Source: Citrus sinensis
Lineage: Eukaryota > Streptophyta > Magnoliopsida > Sapindales > Rutaceae
Length of the DNA: 64,000 bases
Assembly: GCF_022201045.2 (NCBI RefSeq)
Contig: NC_068558.1
Span: forward strand, 2,232,001-2,296,000
Direction of reading: 5' to 3'
Every line of letters begins with the position of its first letter. The stretch's first letter is position 1. The notes under the pieces were generated by a model. It saw only the letters and a program-made list of their open reading frames with translations, searched no databases and was not told where the DNA came from. A program made the position numbers and the translations under genes. Below, piece after piece: positions 26,554 through 42,551 of this stretch.

Positions 26554-27421
26554 CGCAATTTGGATTCCAAACCCTTCCCCCCCGTGGGCTCCGGGCGGCT
26601 GGGCAGTAATGCCTAGTTATTTTTGTTGTACTGTTGGGGTTCTTTAAGCTGTTGTTCCTAGTAAAATAGGTTAATTATTGTATTTTATGTTTTTTTTTCC
26701 CCTTGGTTCGCCCCAAAAGATAGCCCTGGAGAGTTCCGGTAAGGGGTAATAAAAATGGCTTTTGGTCAAGCCTAGCTGAGTAGTGAGTAGTAGAAATTAG
26801 AGAATGTTTTTGGGTTGGTCTGAAAACAAAATGGTTTTCTACCCGACCCAATGGCGTTTTTGATAGATATTTATTTTTGTAATAACACGTATTTTTCTCT
26901 TGTACAGAGAATTTTGTAATGGATTTTAGAGCTCATGCTTTTTGATAAAACTATTGGCTTCCATCATGCCTGCCATGTGGTGCGAAAAACAAATGTTTGT
27001 ATACTTAAAACTATTCCAATGGAAAAAAAAATGTTTGATTACATCTTAACACAATGAAAAAAAAGTCATTTGTTGCACTTGGAAAAGGAACGAAGTCTAA
27101 TTTGTGTGTCTTCCGTTAATCGGATCTCGCTGCTAGTCTATTTCGTGGCCGGCCATTGGTTTAATGGGTGAAAATCTTCAGGATAAAATGCAATGGTAGG
27201 AAGTGGATTCTGGCGTCAGTTTGACAAGCAAGTGCATCCTTCATTCATAAAATTGCATGCAAGTTTGTGGGCCTTACCAAAATCAGCTAGACTGCATAAT
27301 TAATACAGTGTATCCTTTCGTCATAACGTAACATTTTTCTCTACCACTGCATTTCGCTGACTGCAAAGTGTTCCCTCTCTCTCTCTCTCTCTCAGTCTCA
27401 TCCATTCTATTTGGTTACTTG
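26554..27421. other. 3' flank of YLPM1-like gene and 5' flank of isochorismate synthase
   Basis: The first few hundred bases are a plausible 3'UTR. No further gene is seen. A (CT)n tract at about 27372-27393 lies in the presumed isochorismate synthase leader, 30 bases before its ATG; such pyrimidine tracts are frequent in plant leaders. Confidence 0.5.
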
Positions 27422-31593
<4,172 letters not shown>

Positions 31594-32333
31594 AAAGGTC
31601 AGTGTTTTCAGTTACTAATACATTTTTATACTTTTCTCTGCTTCTTTTTTTATTTTGGGAGGAAAGGTTGTTTCTCCAAATAAGACATTGGTAGATATAT
31701 AGTTTAGAGAATTTACTTAGTAGATGATTGTGGTTTCACTGCAGTTAGCATTCTGCTGACCAGGATGAAGAAAAAAGCTTCCAAAAGCATGTCTATTTCT
31801 TTTTTTCCCTGAAAAAGAAGAATTGTATCCGGCATAATATTGGCTGTCCAAATATTTTGGTTAGCTCGCTCACCTGTTTCGAACTCCTCAGTGTCTGGAA
31901 AACATTAATGGAGCAGATTAGCTCCATCGTTCTGACAACGATCGGAAGTGATCTCCAGGAATTTTAAATCAAGTGGTAGGAAAAACAAATAACAAGTATT
32001 AGCAAATTGTATCAACAGTTTTGATTTGTTTCACCTAAATAGTAGGAGGGGCCAGGCAGCATGTTGTTTGGTTGCATCAATTATAGGTCAGTCTCCTGCA
32101 CATTTCATAGAACAAAACTTTGCCATTGTCGATTTAAATGACTGAAATTTTATGTTTCCTTAAATAATAATTTATTACATTGCTACATCACTCAGTTCAA
32201 TCAGAGGATTGCAAATATTTTACCTTTACATATGTACACTGAGAACATCATAAGGATGGAAATGATTTGTCTGAGATTCCTAGTTGTAAAATACAACCTC
32301 TGTTCTAAATTACAGGGTTCAAAATAATTAGAA
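31594..32333. other. Shared 3' region between isochorismate synthase and pectate lyase
   Basis: 740 bp between two converging stop codons. It holds both 3'UTRs and no additional gene. Overlap of the two transcripts' ends is possible but not shown. Confidence 0.5.
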
Positions 32334-33933
32334 TTAACATGGCTTATTCACATAGCAATTAAGAGCACCTGAAAAGCGTGTCATCTGGGACGCAAATTTC
32401 CCAGGCTTCGCAGGTATCACATCCTGTCTGTTCACATTTCTGACGTCGCTCCCTGATTCAACAAAGAAGGCTCCATTCATCATCAAATCCATTTCTGACC
32501 TCCAATTCCATGTTTTCCAAACACTTTGCGGGGAAGAGTCCCTCTTGGTCACCTGCAATGAAAATATTATTAACTCGTCAAAATTATGCAGCACATTGTA
32601 ACAAAAGTCAAAAAAGGAAGAGGGGGGTTGTTACGACTGTACCTCTTTAGAATGGTGACTGTTAGAGGCAAGGAATCGGTTACCCTGGCTAAGGATGGTG
32701 GGATGCTGGCTACCGCCTATAGCATACATTAGCCAATGAGTGTAGTCATTGTTGACAACATGCGCAAATCCGAATCGGACTCGGGGCATTCTCTGCACTA
32801 ATTGTTTACCAAAGTGATTGAAAGCAACAGTAACTTGCATGATTGAATCTTGCGGGTGGCTATCACTTGCGCCTAACAACATCACATGATCCTGGTGTGT
32901 GAAGTGGGAATTGGAAACGGTGATCGCAGTTGATCCCATTACAGCATCAATCAGTCCATCTTGGCAACCAGACATAGACACATGGTCAATCCAAATATGA
33001 GAGGCTCCAAACATTGAGATTCCATCACCATCACTAGACGAGCGAAAGCCATGATGACTAACCGAGTCCCTAATCATGCCACCCTTGCCTGCTTTAGTTT
33101 TACGAATGTGAAGGCCATGGATGATGATGTTCTTCACAAACTGCATCGTAATTTGAGCACCGTTGTAGATCTGAACATTAGAGCCACGCGCATCAATGGT
33201 CTTGTCACTAGTTATTAGTAGCTCTTCGCTGAGCCTAATGACCATGTCATGAGCAAATGTGATCCAAAGAGGCCTTTCTTGGATGACAGCATGGCGTAAA
33301 GTTCCTGGTTTGGGATTCACAAGGTCGTCGTCTGCTGGGTTTGTTACTACGTAAAACGGACCGTTTTTGCCTCCAATGGTGCCGCGTCCAAACCCTTGGG
33401 CACAGTCAGCTAGCCTCTTGCGGTTATTAGCCCAGTTTCTGTCACATCTCCAGCACTGATCTATTGGGTTTGTGGCTGCGCATCTTCCTGTATATGGACG
33501 TCCCCTCAGATACCTCCTTGTGCTACTACCATTTTCGAACATCCTATTTTTAATTCAATTAAATTAATACTCTAAGTAAGAAATTGATTAATGATGGATT
33601 AAAAATGAAAAAAAAAAGTAAGGAAAACTATGTACTGACTAACAATAATATTAATTTTCAATAATAATAATAATAATAATGTGGGAGAGTGTGTGTGTGT
33701 GTGTATTCATATGCGAAGCAAAGTTAATTAATTACTTACATGTGAACGTGCTTATTGAAACTACTAACGACTTCTTCAGGATTTGGATGATAAGCTTCAA
33801 GGGCATGCCTTCTAGCATTTTCAGCTCGCTTCTGCCACACCTCATCGAAATCGTGAGTGTTAGCCTTCAAGATCGGGGATATTGAAGCCAAACCAAATAG
33901 AGTTAACAATATTCCTGCATTTGCAGCTGCCAT
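32334..33933 (-). CDS. Pectate lyase, polysaccharide lyase family 1, pollen (LAT59-like) type
   Basis: Secreted enzyme that cleaves de-esterified homogalacturonan in cell walls by beta-elimination. Three exons on the minus strand: 33933-33740, 33543-32643 and 32552-32334; 1314 nt, 437 residues. The N-terminus, [17 protein letters not shown]..., is a signal peptide. A pectate lyase N-terminal domain follows ([20 protein letters not shown], about 27-46), as found in the pollen LAT56/LAT59 group. The catalytic beta-helix carries [53 protein letters not shown] (calcium-binding region) and [21 protein letters not shown], which holds the conserved catalytic arginine. It ends with a CYVNKPC tail. 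The start was chosen because it gives the signal peptide; three codons further upstream there is only a non-ATG extension. The pollen role is inferred from subgroup membership. Confidence 0.94.
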
Positions 33934-35130
33934 TACATGCAACTGTGTTGTCCTTTAATTAATGGTGATATTAGTGTGTGTATTTTCTTTTTTAACTGCG
34001 TGATTTGGATTAATTAAACTTGGGTTCTCTCACCCGTTGCCATTGTATGAAGAGACAAGATCAAGTTTTTTTCTTGGTGCTGTGGTTGAAATATTTTTCA
34101 GGCAAATATATTGAGATTTTACAAAGATTGCTTTCAAGTACGATTTAAAGCAATAGTTAATCTAAATTTAGAAAAGATAATAAGGCAGGCGTCGAGAGGG
34201 AAGGGAGGAAAGCCGCTTCCCCTCAACGGATCAACTATTAGTTTTGGATATTTATAACATGAGGTAGATATTATCCTTTGTTTTTATGTAATTAAGCTTC
34301 ATGCTAGCTAGCTACTACGTGTTCGGATATATGACCATGATTGTAATTCTTTTTTTTTTTTTAAATATCTACTAATGGCTTTGGCTCGCAAGTACTCTGC
34401 CTCCTGTTTGTATTTTAATCAATTTGTACACTCGCATATTTGAATTTCATGGTTGAAGAAAGATAATTGACATATGAAATCCTTAAAGATGGTTGTGTAA
34501 TGGATTACATTGGTCCATTTAGAAGTCGCATGGCCCGTAGACGTTGGAGTAAATAGGATTAATTCTAGATTCTTTATCAATGGTAAGGTTTACATTTTGG
34601 GGTTCTAACATATCCCTAATTATAAAGTCGAGAGTTAGAGAAGAATTAAAAATCATTAGCATCAATTGATACAAAAGTTTTCTTATTACAAGAACGTAAA
34701 TGCTAAAGTTTGCATTATTTTATACAACAGCTTATCTTCTGACGGTCATTTTTATTAACCACAAAACCGATCATTGTGAGGTGCGAGGGAATTGTAAAAG
34801 GTGTCGTTTGGTGGAAGCATTCGCAATGTCGATACGTGCAATAAGCTAAAATGTAGCAGAGCACGCGTCCAATGTCGACGTAATCCACCTAAAATCTTTT
34901 GGTACACATAACAAGCAAAGAATACTCCCTTTCCTTCCTCTAATCCACATTGCATACTTGTTTGTGCAGGCTGCCAAAAACTTAAAAGCCCTAACACCGT
35001 AAGTTTAGAATAACTATCCCACATAAAAAATCTGTGTGAATCCGATCATGGAGTTTCCCATTTCTATAAATGATCGATACGTACGTATCCATATAATAAA
35101 CCCATAACCCATACTACCATTACAAAAAAT
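33934..35130. other. Promoter-side gap between pectate lyase and HSP20-domain gene
   Basis: The two flanking genes are divergent, so both promoters should lie here. AT-rich, with no extra gene supported. A short (AAT)n run lies just inside pectate lyase intron 1 (about 33659-33680). The sequence TATAAATG at about 35064-35071 lies about 60 bp upstream of the HSP20-gene start and is a plausible TATA element. Confidence 0.45.
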
Positions 35131-35945
35131 ATGGCAAACGTGGGAAGAACAAGAAGAGACGGAGAAAAAACCCTCACGAATAACCCCATAGTCAAAGAGT
35201 TTGTACCTTCGTCAGGTTGGACGGAGGACTCCAATGGCCATTATCTCCTTGTCGATCTACCAGGTACTCAACCAGACTAGAATTGATCTTTACTGTAAGA
35301 TTATATATAATGGTATTGATATTTATTAATGGTTAATGTTATTACTGTGTTGCGTTATATGAAGACTTCAAAAAAGAGCAGGTGAAGCTTCAGGTGGACA
35401 GCTCTGGAAATATAACAGTCAGCGGAGAAATGCTGACGAGTGACAACAAATACATAATGCGGTTCGAGCAGATGTTTCCATTGCCACCCAATTCAGATAT
35501 GGACAAGGTCTCGGGGAAATTTGACGGCGAGTTACTTTATGTTACTGTGCCAAAGAGAGCAAAAGAAGAGTCGACGGAGCAACCCTCGCTTTCTGCATCT
35601 GCATCTGGAGAAAACGAACAACAAATTCTTCATCGCAATGATGACATCCCTGAAAATGTCGTCGAAGAAAGCAACGACCATCAGATGCGAGAGGGTGATG
35701 ATGATCGTGCCTGCCAAAAGGACAACAAAGAGACGAATAATAAGAGCGAAAAGGATTCTTCCGTAGATAGTTTTGGTGAAGATTTCTTACGAAAATGGGG
35801 AAATGAGCCAAGTCATCCATTTGAAAGGGGAATGAAGATATTGCGGAGAAACAAGGGGATTATTATTACGGCAGTATTGGCTTTTTCGCTGGGCGTGTTA
35901 TTATCTCGTAAATTCGGATCTGCTGATCATATTGATTCTGATTAA
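35131..35945 (+). CDS. HSP20/alpha-crystallin-domain protein with C-terminal membrane anchor (RTM2-like)
   Basis: Two exons, 35131-35263 and 35365-35945, 714 nt, 237 residues. Residues about 20-105 form an HSP20 domain (FVPSSGWTEDSNGHYLLVDL, KEQVKLQVDSSGNITVSGE, FPLPPNSDMDKVSGKFDGEL, YVTVPKR). A long, charged, Ser/Asp/Glu/Asn-rich disordered segment follows (about 106-200). Near the C-terminus there is one hydrophobic helix (GIIITAVLAFSLGVLL) followed by basic residues. HSP20 domain plus tail anchor is the layout of Arabidopsis RTM2, which restricts long-distance movement of tobacco etch virus, and of its many paralogues. Membership in that family is well supported; an antiviral role is not. 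The I-x-I/V motif used for oligomer assembly in classic small heat-shock proteins is not evident, which fits this non-canonical group. Confidence 0.88.
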
Positions 35946-38097
35946 TTTGCATTGAGGTGTCAGTAATAATTTATGCTTGTGTTTGTTTGTGATATTCATG
36001 TGTTCATGTAAATATTGGTATGCACATCTGCGTGCCTGCCCATGTACAAGTATATAGAGAATAAAATGTTTGCTGGTATATACTATAAGAAATTTCAAGT
36101 AACGAGTTCCTTGAATATTGGTTAATTAATCATCTCCCTGCATGCTTCGCATAATTAATTATCACATGGAATTAACAATTCCCTAACTGAGCTCTTGCTT
36201 GTAACTGATCAATGTACTTTACTGATCACATGCATGGATGATTCCATAACAATCTAAGAAGATGAAATTACGTACAGATTCAACGTAACCAAGCAGTTGA
36301 TGAGAAAAAAGGAGAGAAAAGAAAAGAAGAGGCATGCAGGACCCCAATGTGAATGAGAAAATGCAGATGATGATTTTGAATAGAAACTTGGTGTGCGATC
36401 GAGCGACAACATGAATGAGACATATCATACAATTAATTTCAAATTTTATCCTGTACGTTCCCAAAATATATGTGCCAATCAAATGATGTCTATCCATGAA
36501 CAACCAGATTGATAGTTTATTAAGGGTCTTGTGGCGTTACAAATTTGATTGGATGCTAGACAAGAAAAAAGAGAAAAAAAAAAAAAAAGTAAAAAAAGAA
36601 TGGCATCAAAGTATTGGCTGTTGGCTATTGGCTATTCCTGTTTCAGCAAATATTCTTGGGTTTTTTTACGAAGTTGCATGTAGCATCGCATTGCTCTCTT
36701 CCACGAAGTATCCTGCAAACACACACAGACAGCAGCATGCATCTAGATATATAATCAGGGAAAAAAATAAAACTTTATCCTGTAGGATCAGATTCTGAAA
36801 GTAGTCCACCAATTCAAAAGGGAACTCGAAAAGCCACCTAAAAATGACGCGCGATGGAGAAGCTTCTTTGGCAATGGTGCCAAAGTTTCACCATTGGTCC
36901 CAAATTAACGAGAATGTTTAATGATAGTGGATTTCTTGTTCTGATTGGGATGAGGATTCCACCTGTATTTTAAATTTGAGTTGGGTAGGTAGGTTATTCC
37001 GGAAAAATCTACAAGCACCATGTGAGAATTTAGCGTGTCGAGTCATTTCCTATATTAAAATTCAATCTTAGATATTTTTGAAGTACGGTATCGAACCTAC
37101 TAAAGGCCTTATTTGAGCCCTTTTGTGGTGTTGTATTGTTCGCTCTTTTTTAGCCTAGTAATACAACTTATTATTATTTTTATTTTTTTATTTTTTTTTA
37201 AAAAAAAAAAAGGAACAAAAGAAGCTAGTGGATTTCTTTCTTCAGTTAAACCTAGGATTTGGAAATATAACAATAAAGTTCAGTTTTGTGACCGTCAATA
37301 TACGGCGTGAACCTTCTCACTCGTTCCCTCGCCCCAGCGTCATGTGAATGGATACACAAAGACACAGATGCTAAGATGGATAATTAATTTACTTTTGGCT
37401 AAAACTAACTAATTGAATAGGAAAATAATAAAAAAAAAGATTATATATGTATGAAACGGTAACCTAAATCATCACTTCTTTGAACTAATTCGTAATTTTT
37501 CTCTTGGTTTTTATTGGAGGAAAGGGTGAACATAACCGAGGCAAACTTGAAAACAAAAATTCGTGATAGCAGCTTCGAGAAGAAAAATGTATTTGTATCC
37601 ATATTAAATATATATATATATATATATAATTAAAAAAAAAAAAAAAAAGGTGATGAGCATTTTGGTCTTTAAGATTGTTGACAAGGGAAGAATAAGAGAG
37701 GCCGGCCGAACGGGTGAAAAAAGGTGATGCTTTTGTGGCTCAACTTTATTCAAAATGTGGGTGCTTTTGACAAAAAAGAAAGCGGCATGGTTTGGAGGTG
37801 GAATCATGTGCCTTGCGCACCACACCACAGCCCACAGGCATCATATCCTATGTGACTCTTGACTATGGAAAAAGTCCCCATTTTCTACATCTCTCCCCTT
37901 CATCTCTTATCACTCTCGTTCGCTTCAAGCTTTGCTTGGCCCCAGCTGCTGTGAGAATCATCCAATTTCAACTAATTAATCACTACGTAATTAAATTATT
38001 AATTGAGACAGCCAATGCAAATCATCTAAGCTCGGCGCGAAAATGTTAAATCCTAAGACAAAAAAAATCGACGGTCATTTATGAACTGATCATAAAT
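35946..38097. other. Long intergenic gap, no gene seen
   Basis: About 2.15 kb with no supported gene. It includes poly-A/poly-T rich stretches (36575-36595, 37188-37211) and an AT microsatellite followed by an A-run near 37608-37648. Short open frames over these tracts are low complexity. Confidence 0.5.
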
Positions 38098-38107
38098 TTA
38101 TATATAT

Positions 38108-38931
38108 GAGTAATTTTTAAAAGAGTAATGATACAGCCACAAACTCTTGTACAAACCTATTTTGTATAAACTGATGTGGCATGATAAGATTGGTTGAATT
38201 AAATATCACTTGGCCCACATGATTTGTTTTTATTAATTTATATTTTCATTCAACCAATGATATCATGCCACGTCAGTTTGTACAAAATTAGTTTGTACAA
38301 GAGTTTGTGGCTGTATCATTACTCTTTTTAAAAACCTCCCTTGAAGTTTGGGTTTGTTGCAAATAGATGGTAAAAATTTATTTATTTGTAAAAAATTCCC
38401 TACCGTCAGTTAACTTTAACATTGACCGTTAGTTGACTGTGCAAAGACAATATCACCCTTAACAACAATTTGTAGACGGAAATAACTAAAAAAAATTAAA
38501 ATTGTTGGCGCGAAAAGCACAAACCCTATTTTTTAATAATTTTATCCTTGTCAATTCCAAAGATTTATAATATCATAGGTAAAGATTATAACTATTTCAT
38601 TTTCAAGTTTTTAATTTTATCTTTTTTGTAGAAACTTTAAGAAAATATCAATAATTTAAAGATGATTTTTTAAAATTTTTAATTTTATCTTTCTTGTAAA
38701 AACTTTAAGAAAATATCAATAATTTAAAAAAGATAAAATAGTCAATAATTTTAATTTTTTTTAGTTATTTCCGTTTACAAATTATTATTAAGGGTAGTAT
38801 TATCTTTGCATAGTCAACTAACGGTCAATATTAAATTTAACTAACGGTAGAAAATTTTTTATAAATAAATAAATTATCACCATCTACTTGCAACAAGCCC
38901 AAACTTTAGGGGATATTTTTAAAAATTACCC
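38108..38931. mobile_element. Outer Mutator-like miniature element with long inverted repeats
   Basis: An 824-bp element whose two arms of roughly 190 bp are inverted copies. The left end, GAGTAATTTTTAAAA, is split by the inner element and then resumes with CTCCCTTGAAGTTTGGG; the complement of the right end reads GGGTAATTTTTAAAAATATC, then CTAAAGTTTGGGCTTGTTGC. A 10-bp direct repeat, TTATATATAT, flanks it at 38098-38107 and 38932-38941; the flank is AT-rich, so 9 or 10 bp cannot be separated. The interior contains a short tandem duplication around TTTTAATTTTATCTTT...AAGAAAATATCAATAATTTAA (about 38605-38730). It has no coding capacity. Confidence 0.8.
38123..38324. mobile_element. Inner miniature element nested in the outer one
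   Basis: A 202-bp element, nearly a perfect fold-back. The first 34 bases (38123-38156, GAGTAATGATACAGCCACAA...) are an exact reverse complement of the last 34 (38291-38324), and pairing continues with few mismatches through GTGGCATGATA and ATTGGTTGAAT. An exact 9-bp target duplication, TTTTTAAAA, flanks it at 38114-38122 and 38325-38333. It interrupts the left arm of the outer element, so it is the younger insertion. The 9-bp duplication with long arms points to the Mutator superfamily. Confidence 0.88.
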
Positions 38932-38941
38932 TTATATATAT

Positions 38942-39455
38942 AGTACGTACTATCAGTAGAATCAGCTATGCTGGGATATTGCAATTGCTTGTGATTTCAT
39001 TAAAGTTTTATGTAATTTGCAAAGCTCCTATATTCCTCCTATTTAAAAAAATAATAAATAATAATGTAAAGAAGCTGAGGTGGATAACGAACCCGTAAAA
39101 GTAGGGGGAAGCCGAAAAGTAGCAAAAGCAAAAAACTTGACGAGAGAGAATGGAATCATTTTTCCATTGCAGTGCCACACACACTGCACAAAAAACATTC
39201 GCTTAAAATCTACAGCAACAACACCACCAAGTAAAAGATTAAAAGAGAAAAAAAAAAAAAGGAAAAATCAAAACACAGTAACGATACGAAATCAAATAAT
39301 AAAAACGCCAGCAAACAAAACAACAACAAATTCAATAAAGCGAAATCCGCCTCATTTCTCTCTCTCTCTTTCTCACCCGCTATCAACGCTGCCCACTCCG
39401 TGTCCAAAACCCAAAAACCCCCTCTCCCCTCACTTTCCGCTTCTAAAATGAGACC
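38942..39455 (+). promoter_or_regulatory. Proximal promoter and 5'UTR region of QUIRKY-type gene
   Basis: The DNA between the nested elements and the ATG. The last 100 bp is a pyrimidine-rich leader with a CTCTCT run near 39357-39372. AAAATAATAAATAATAATG-type AT-rich sequence near 39047-39066 is the only TATA-like region I could see; no specific site is assigned. Confidence 0.4.
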
Positions 39456-42400
39456 ATGACGACGCCGTCTCAACCACCGCCGCAGCAACAGTTTACCGTA
39501 CGCAAACTTGTCGTGGAAGTTGTGGACGCACGTGACCTTCTCCCCAAAGACGGCCAGGGAAGCTCCAGCCCCTACGTCATCGCTGACTTTGACGGTCAGC
39601 GGAAGAGAACGTCCACCAAATTTCGCGACCTAAACCCAGTATGGAACGAGCCGCTGGAGTTCATAGTCTCGGACCCCAAGAACATGGACTGCGAAGAGCT
39701 CGAAATCGAAGTCTACAACGACAAAAGGTACTGCAATGGCAGTGGCCGTAAGAACCATTTCCTCGGAAGGGTCAAGTTGTGCGGCAGCCAGTTTGCTAGG
39801 CGAGGAGACGAAGGCTTGGTGTATTTTCCGTTGGAGAAGAAGAGTGTTTTCAGCTGGATTCGAGGTGAGATTGGGTTGCGAATTTATTACTACGATGAGT
39901 TATCTGAGGAGGAGCATCAGCATCCACCACCGCCTCAAGACGAGCCGCCGCCGCCGCAGCCGCCTCAGCAACAGCCGGGGGTGTGCGTAGTTGAAGAGGG
40001 ACGAGTTTTTGAAGTTCCAGGAGGACACGTGGAGGTTTGCCATCCTGTTCCAGAAATCTATCATGGCCAGCCGCCGCCACAGGCTCCTATCATCGAGGAA
40101 TCTCAACCGCACGGGGTGCACGTGCAACCCGAACCGGTCCAAATTCCGCCTCATGATGAGCCGATTCCGACGGCGGTTCCGGCGGCCGAGATTAGGAAGA
40201 TGCAAAGTGGATGTGCTGAGAGGGTTAATGTTTTGAAGAGACCAAACGGCGATTATTCACCTAAAGTGATTAATTCGAGTAAGCCTAATGGAGAAGTTCC
40301 AACGGAAAGGATCCATCCGTACGATCTCGTTGAGCCGATGATGTATTTATTTGTCAAAATCCGAAAAGCGCGTGGGTTGGTTCCAAACGAGGCCCCGTAC
40401 GTGAAAATAAGAACCTCCAGCCACTACAGAAAATCAAAACTAGCGAGTTACCGAGCCTGTGACCCACACGACTCGCCCGAGTGGAACCAAGTTTTTGCGC
40501 TTTTTCACAACAAGAACGACTCCGTCAGCGCGACCTTGGAGATCACGGTGTGGGACTCGCCGACGGAAAATTTTCTTGGTGGTGTTTGTTTTGATCTCTC
40601 AGATGTTCCAGTGCGGGACCCACCGGATAGTCCCCTGGCCCCACAGTGGTATCGCCTTGAGGGCGAAGCTTCAGATCAGAATAACAGAGTGTCCGGCGAC
40701 ATTCAGCTCGCAGTGTGGATTGGAACTCAAGCCGACGAAGCGTTCCCTGAAGCGTGGAGCTCAGACGCTCCCTACGTGACTCACACGCGCTCCAAGGTTT
40801 ATCAATCGCCCAAGTTGTGGTACCTGAGAGTTACTGTGATGGAAGCTCAGGACCTTTGCATTGCTCATAATTTGCCTCCGCTAACGGCGCCGGAGATTAG
40901 AGTTAAAGCACAGTTAGCGTTACAGTCTGCACGGACGCGGCGTGGCTCCATGAACAATCATAGTTCGTCGTTTCACTGGCACGAGGACGTGTTCTTCGTA
41001 GCCGCCGAGCCGTTTGAGGACTCGCTGATTTTGCTAGTCGAAGACCGTACAGCCAAGGACGCAGCGGCAGTGATACTGGGACACGCTGTGGTTCCTGTGA
41101 GCTCGATTGACCAACGAATTGATGAGCGCCACGTGGCAAGTAAATGGTTTCCATTGGAGGGTAGTTGTGGCCGGGGATGCGCACGGTCCTACTGCGGGAG
41201 AATTCAGCTAAAATTATGTTTGGAGGGTGGTTATCACGTGCTTGATGAGGCAGCTCACGTGTGTAGTGACTTTAGACCCACGGCTAAGCAGCTGTGGAAG
41301 CCGCCCGTGGGGATTTTGGAGCTGGGGATTTTAGGCGCGCGTGGATTGTTACCGATGAAAACCAAAAACGGAGGCAAAGGGTCCACTGATGCTTACTGTG
41401 TGGCCAAGTATGGTAAAAAGTGGGTGCGTACCCGAACCATTACTGACTGCTTTGATCCACGCTGGAACGAGCAGTACACGTGGCAGGTGTATGACCCTTG
41501 TACCGTCCTCACCGTTGGAGTATTTGACAACTGGCGAATGTTTGCTGACGCGTCGGAGGAGAGACCCGATTACCGCATTGGAAAAATTCGCATCCGCGTA
41601 TCAACACTGGAGAACAACAAGGTGTATACAACTTCGTATCCATTGCTGGTATTGTTGCGGACCGGATTGAAGAAAATGGGCGAAATTGAATTGGCGGTTC
41701 GGTTTGTGTGCCCTTCAATGTTACCCGAAACTTCCTCCGTATATGGGCAGCCACTGCTTCCAAGAATGCATTACTTACGGCCGCTAGGGGTGGCCCAGCA
41801 GGAGGCATTGCGTGGAGCTGCTACAAAGATGGTGGCTGCGTGGCTAGACAGGTCGGAGCCACCACTGGGGCCTGAGGTTGTGAGATACATGCTGGATGCG
41901 GACTCTCATGCATGGAGCATGAGAAAGAGTAAAGCCAATTGGTTTCGGATTGTTGCGGTTCTTGCTTGGGCTATTGGGTTGGCTAAATGGTTGCACAATA
42001 TAAGAAGGTGGAAGAATCCGGTTACTACGGTTTTAGTGCACGTGTTGTATTTGGTTCTGGTTTGGTACCCGGATTTGATTGTCCCAACTGGGTTCTTGTA
42101 TGTGGTCTTAATTGGGGTGTGGTATTATAGGTTTAGGCCCAAGATACCGTCGGGTATGGATACAAGATTATCACAAGCGGAAACGGTAGACCCGGACGAG
42201 CTGGATGAGGAGTTTGATACAATACCGAGTTCAAAACCACCGGAAATCATCAGAATGAGGTATGACAGGTTACGCATGTTGGCTGCAAGAGTACAGACGG
42301 TATTGGGTGATTTTGCAACGCAGGGAGAGCGGGTGCAAGCTTTGGTGAGTTGGAGAGACCCAAGGGCCACTAAATTGTTCATTGGGGTATGCACTGTTAT

Positions 42401-42551
42401 TACATTGGTACTCTATGTGGTGCCACCCAAGATGGTAGCCGTGGCATTGGGATTCTATTACTTGAGACACCCTATGTTTAGAGATCCCATGCCACCGGCT
42501 AGCTTGAATTTTTTCCGGCGGCTGCCGAGCTTATCGGACAGATTGATGTAA
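39456..42551 (+). CDS. QKY: QUIRKY, multiple C2 domain and transmembrane protein (MCTP15 type)
   Basis: A single-exon gene of 1031 codons. It aligns along its whole length with Arabidopsis QUIRKY, a plasmodesmal ER-to-plasma-membrane tether. QUIRKY works with the receptor-like kinase STRUBBELIG in tissue morphogenesis and belongs to the family of florigen-transport proteins (FTIP). Four C2 domains lie at about residues 14-145, 290-425, 445-595 and 615-750. A proline- and glutamine-rich linker fills about 155-285. The C-terminal phosphoribosyltransferase C-terminal-like domain (PRT_C, about 840-1031) carries hydrophobic spans, including TTVLVHVLYLVLVWYPDLIV and LFIGVCTVITLVLYVV. Hallmarks are KDGQGSSSPYV, EKKSVFSWIRGEIGL, HTRSKVYQSPKLWYLRVTV, GKGSTDAYCVAKYGKKWVRT and the terminal SLNFFRRLPSLSDRLM. 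The start ATG (context GACCATGAC) gives the family's usual short leader before the first C2 domain. No break was seen. Confidence 0.97.
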   Translation: MTTPSQPPPQQQFTVRKLVVEVVDARDLLPKDGQGSSSPYVIADFDGQRKRTSTKFRDLNPVWNEPLEFIVSDPKNMDCEELEIEVYNDKRYCNGSGRKNHFLGRVKLCGSQFARRGDEGLVYFPLEKKSVFSWIRGEIGLRIYYYDELSEEEHQHPPPPQDEPPPPQPPQQQPGVCVVEEGRVFEVPGGHVEVCHPVPEIYHGQPPPQAPIIEESQPHGVHVQPEPVQIPPHDEPIPTAVPAAEIRKMQSGCAERVNVLKRPNGDYSPKVINSSKPNGEVPTERIHPYDLVEPMMYLFVKIRKARGLVPNEAPYVKIRTSSHYRKSKLASYRACDPHDSPEWNQVFALFHNKNDSVSATLEITVWDSPTENFLGGVCFDLSDVPVRDPPDSPLAPQWYRLEGEASDQNNRVSGDIQLAVWIGTQADEAFPEAWSSDAPYVTHTRSKVYQSPKLWYLRVTVMEAQDLCIAHNLPPLTAPEIRVKAQLALQSARTRRGSMNNHSSSFHWHEDVFFVAAEPFEDSLILLVEDRTAKDAAAVILGHAVVPVSSIDQRIDERHVASKWFPLEGSCGRGCARSYCGRIQLKLCLEGGYHVLDEAAHVCSDFRPTAKQLWKPPVGILELGILGARGLLPMKTKNGGKGSTDAYCVAKYGKKWVRTRTITDCFDPRWNEQYTWQVYDPCTVLTVGVFDNWRMFADASEERPDYRIGKIRIRVSTLENNKVYTTSYPLLVLLRTGLKKMGEIELAVRFVCPSMLPETSSVYGQPLLPRMHYLRPLGVAQQEALRGAATKMVAAWLDRSEPPLGPEVVRYMLDADSHAWSMRKSKANWFRIVAVLAWAIGLAKWLHNIRRWKNPVTTVLVHVLYLVLVWYPDLIVPTGFLYVVLIGVWYYRFRPKIPSGMDTRLSQAETVDPDELDEEFDTIPSSKPPEIIRMRYDRLRMLAARVQTVLGDFATQGERVQALVSWRDPRATKLFIGVCTVITLVLYVVPPKMVAVALGFYYLRHPMFRDPMPPASLNFFRRLPSLSDRLM

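Noticed and set aside
39080-39451. 123-codon open frame directly upstream of QUIRKY
   Set aside because: The translation is low-complexity (Lys/Thr/Asn-rich, then Ser/Pro/Leu from CT runs) and it overlaps the leader of QUIRKY; not a credible upstream protein.
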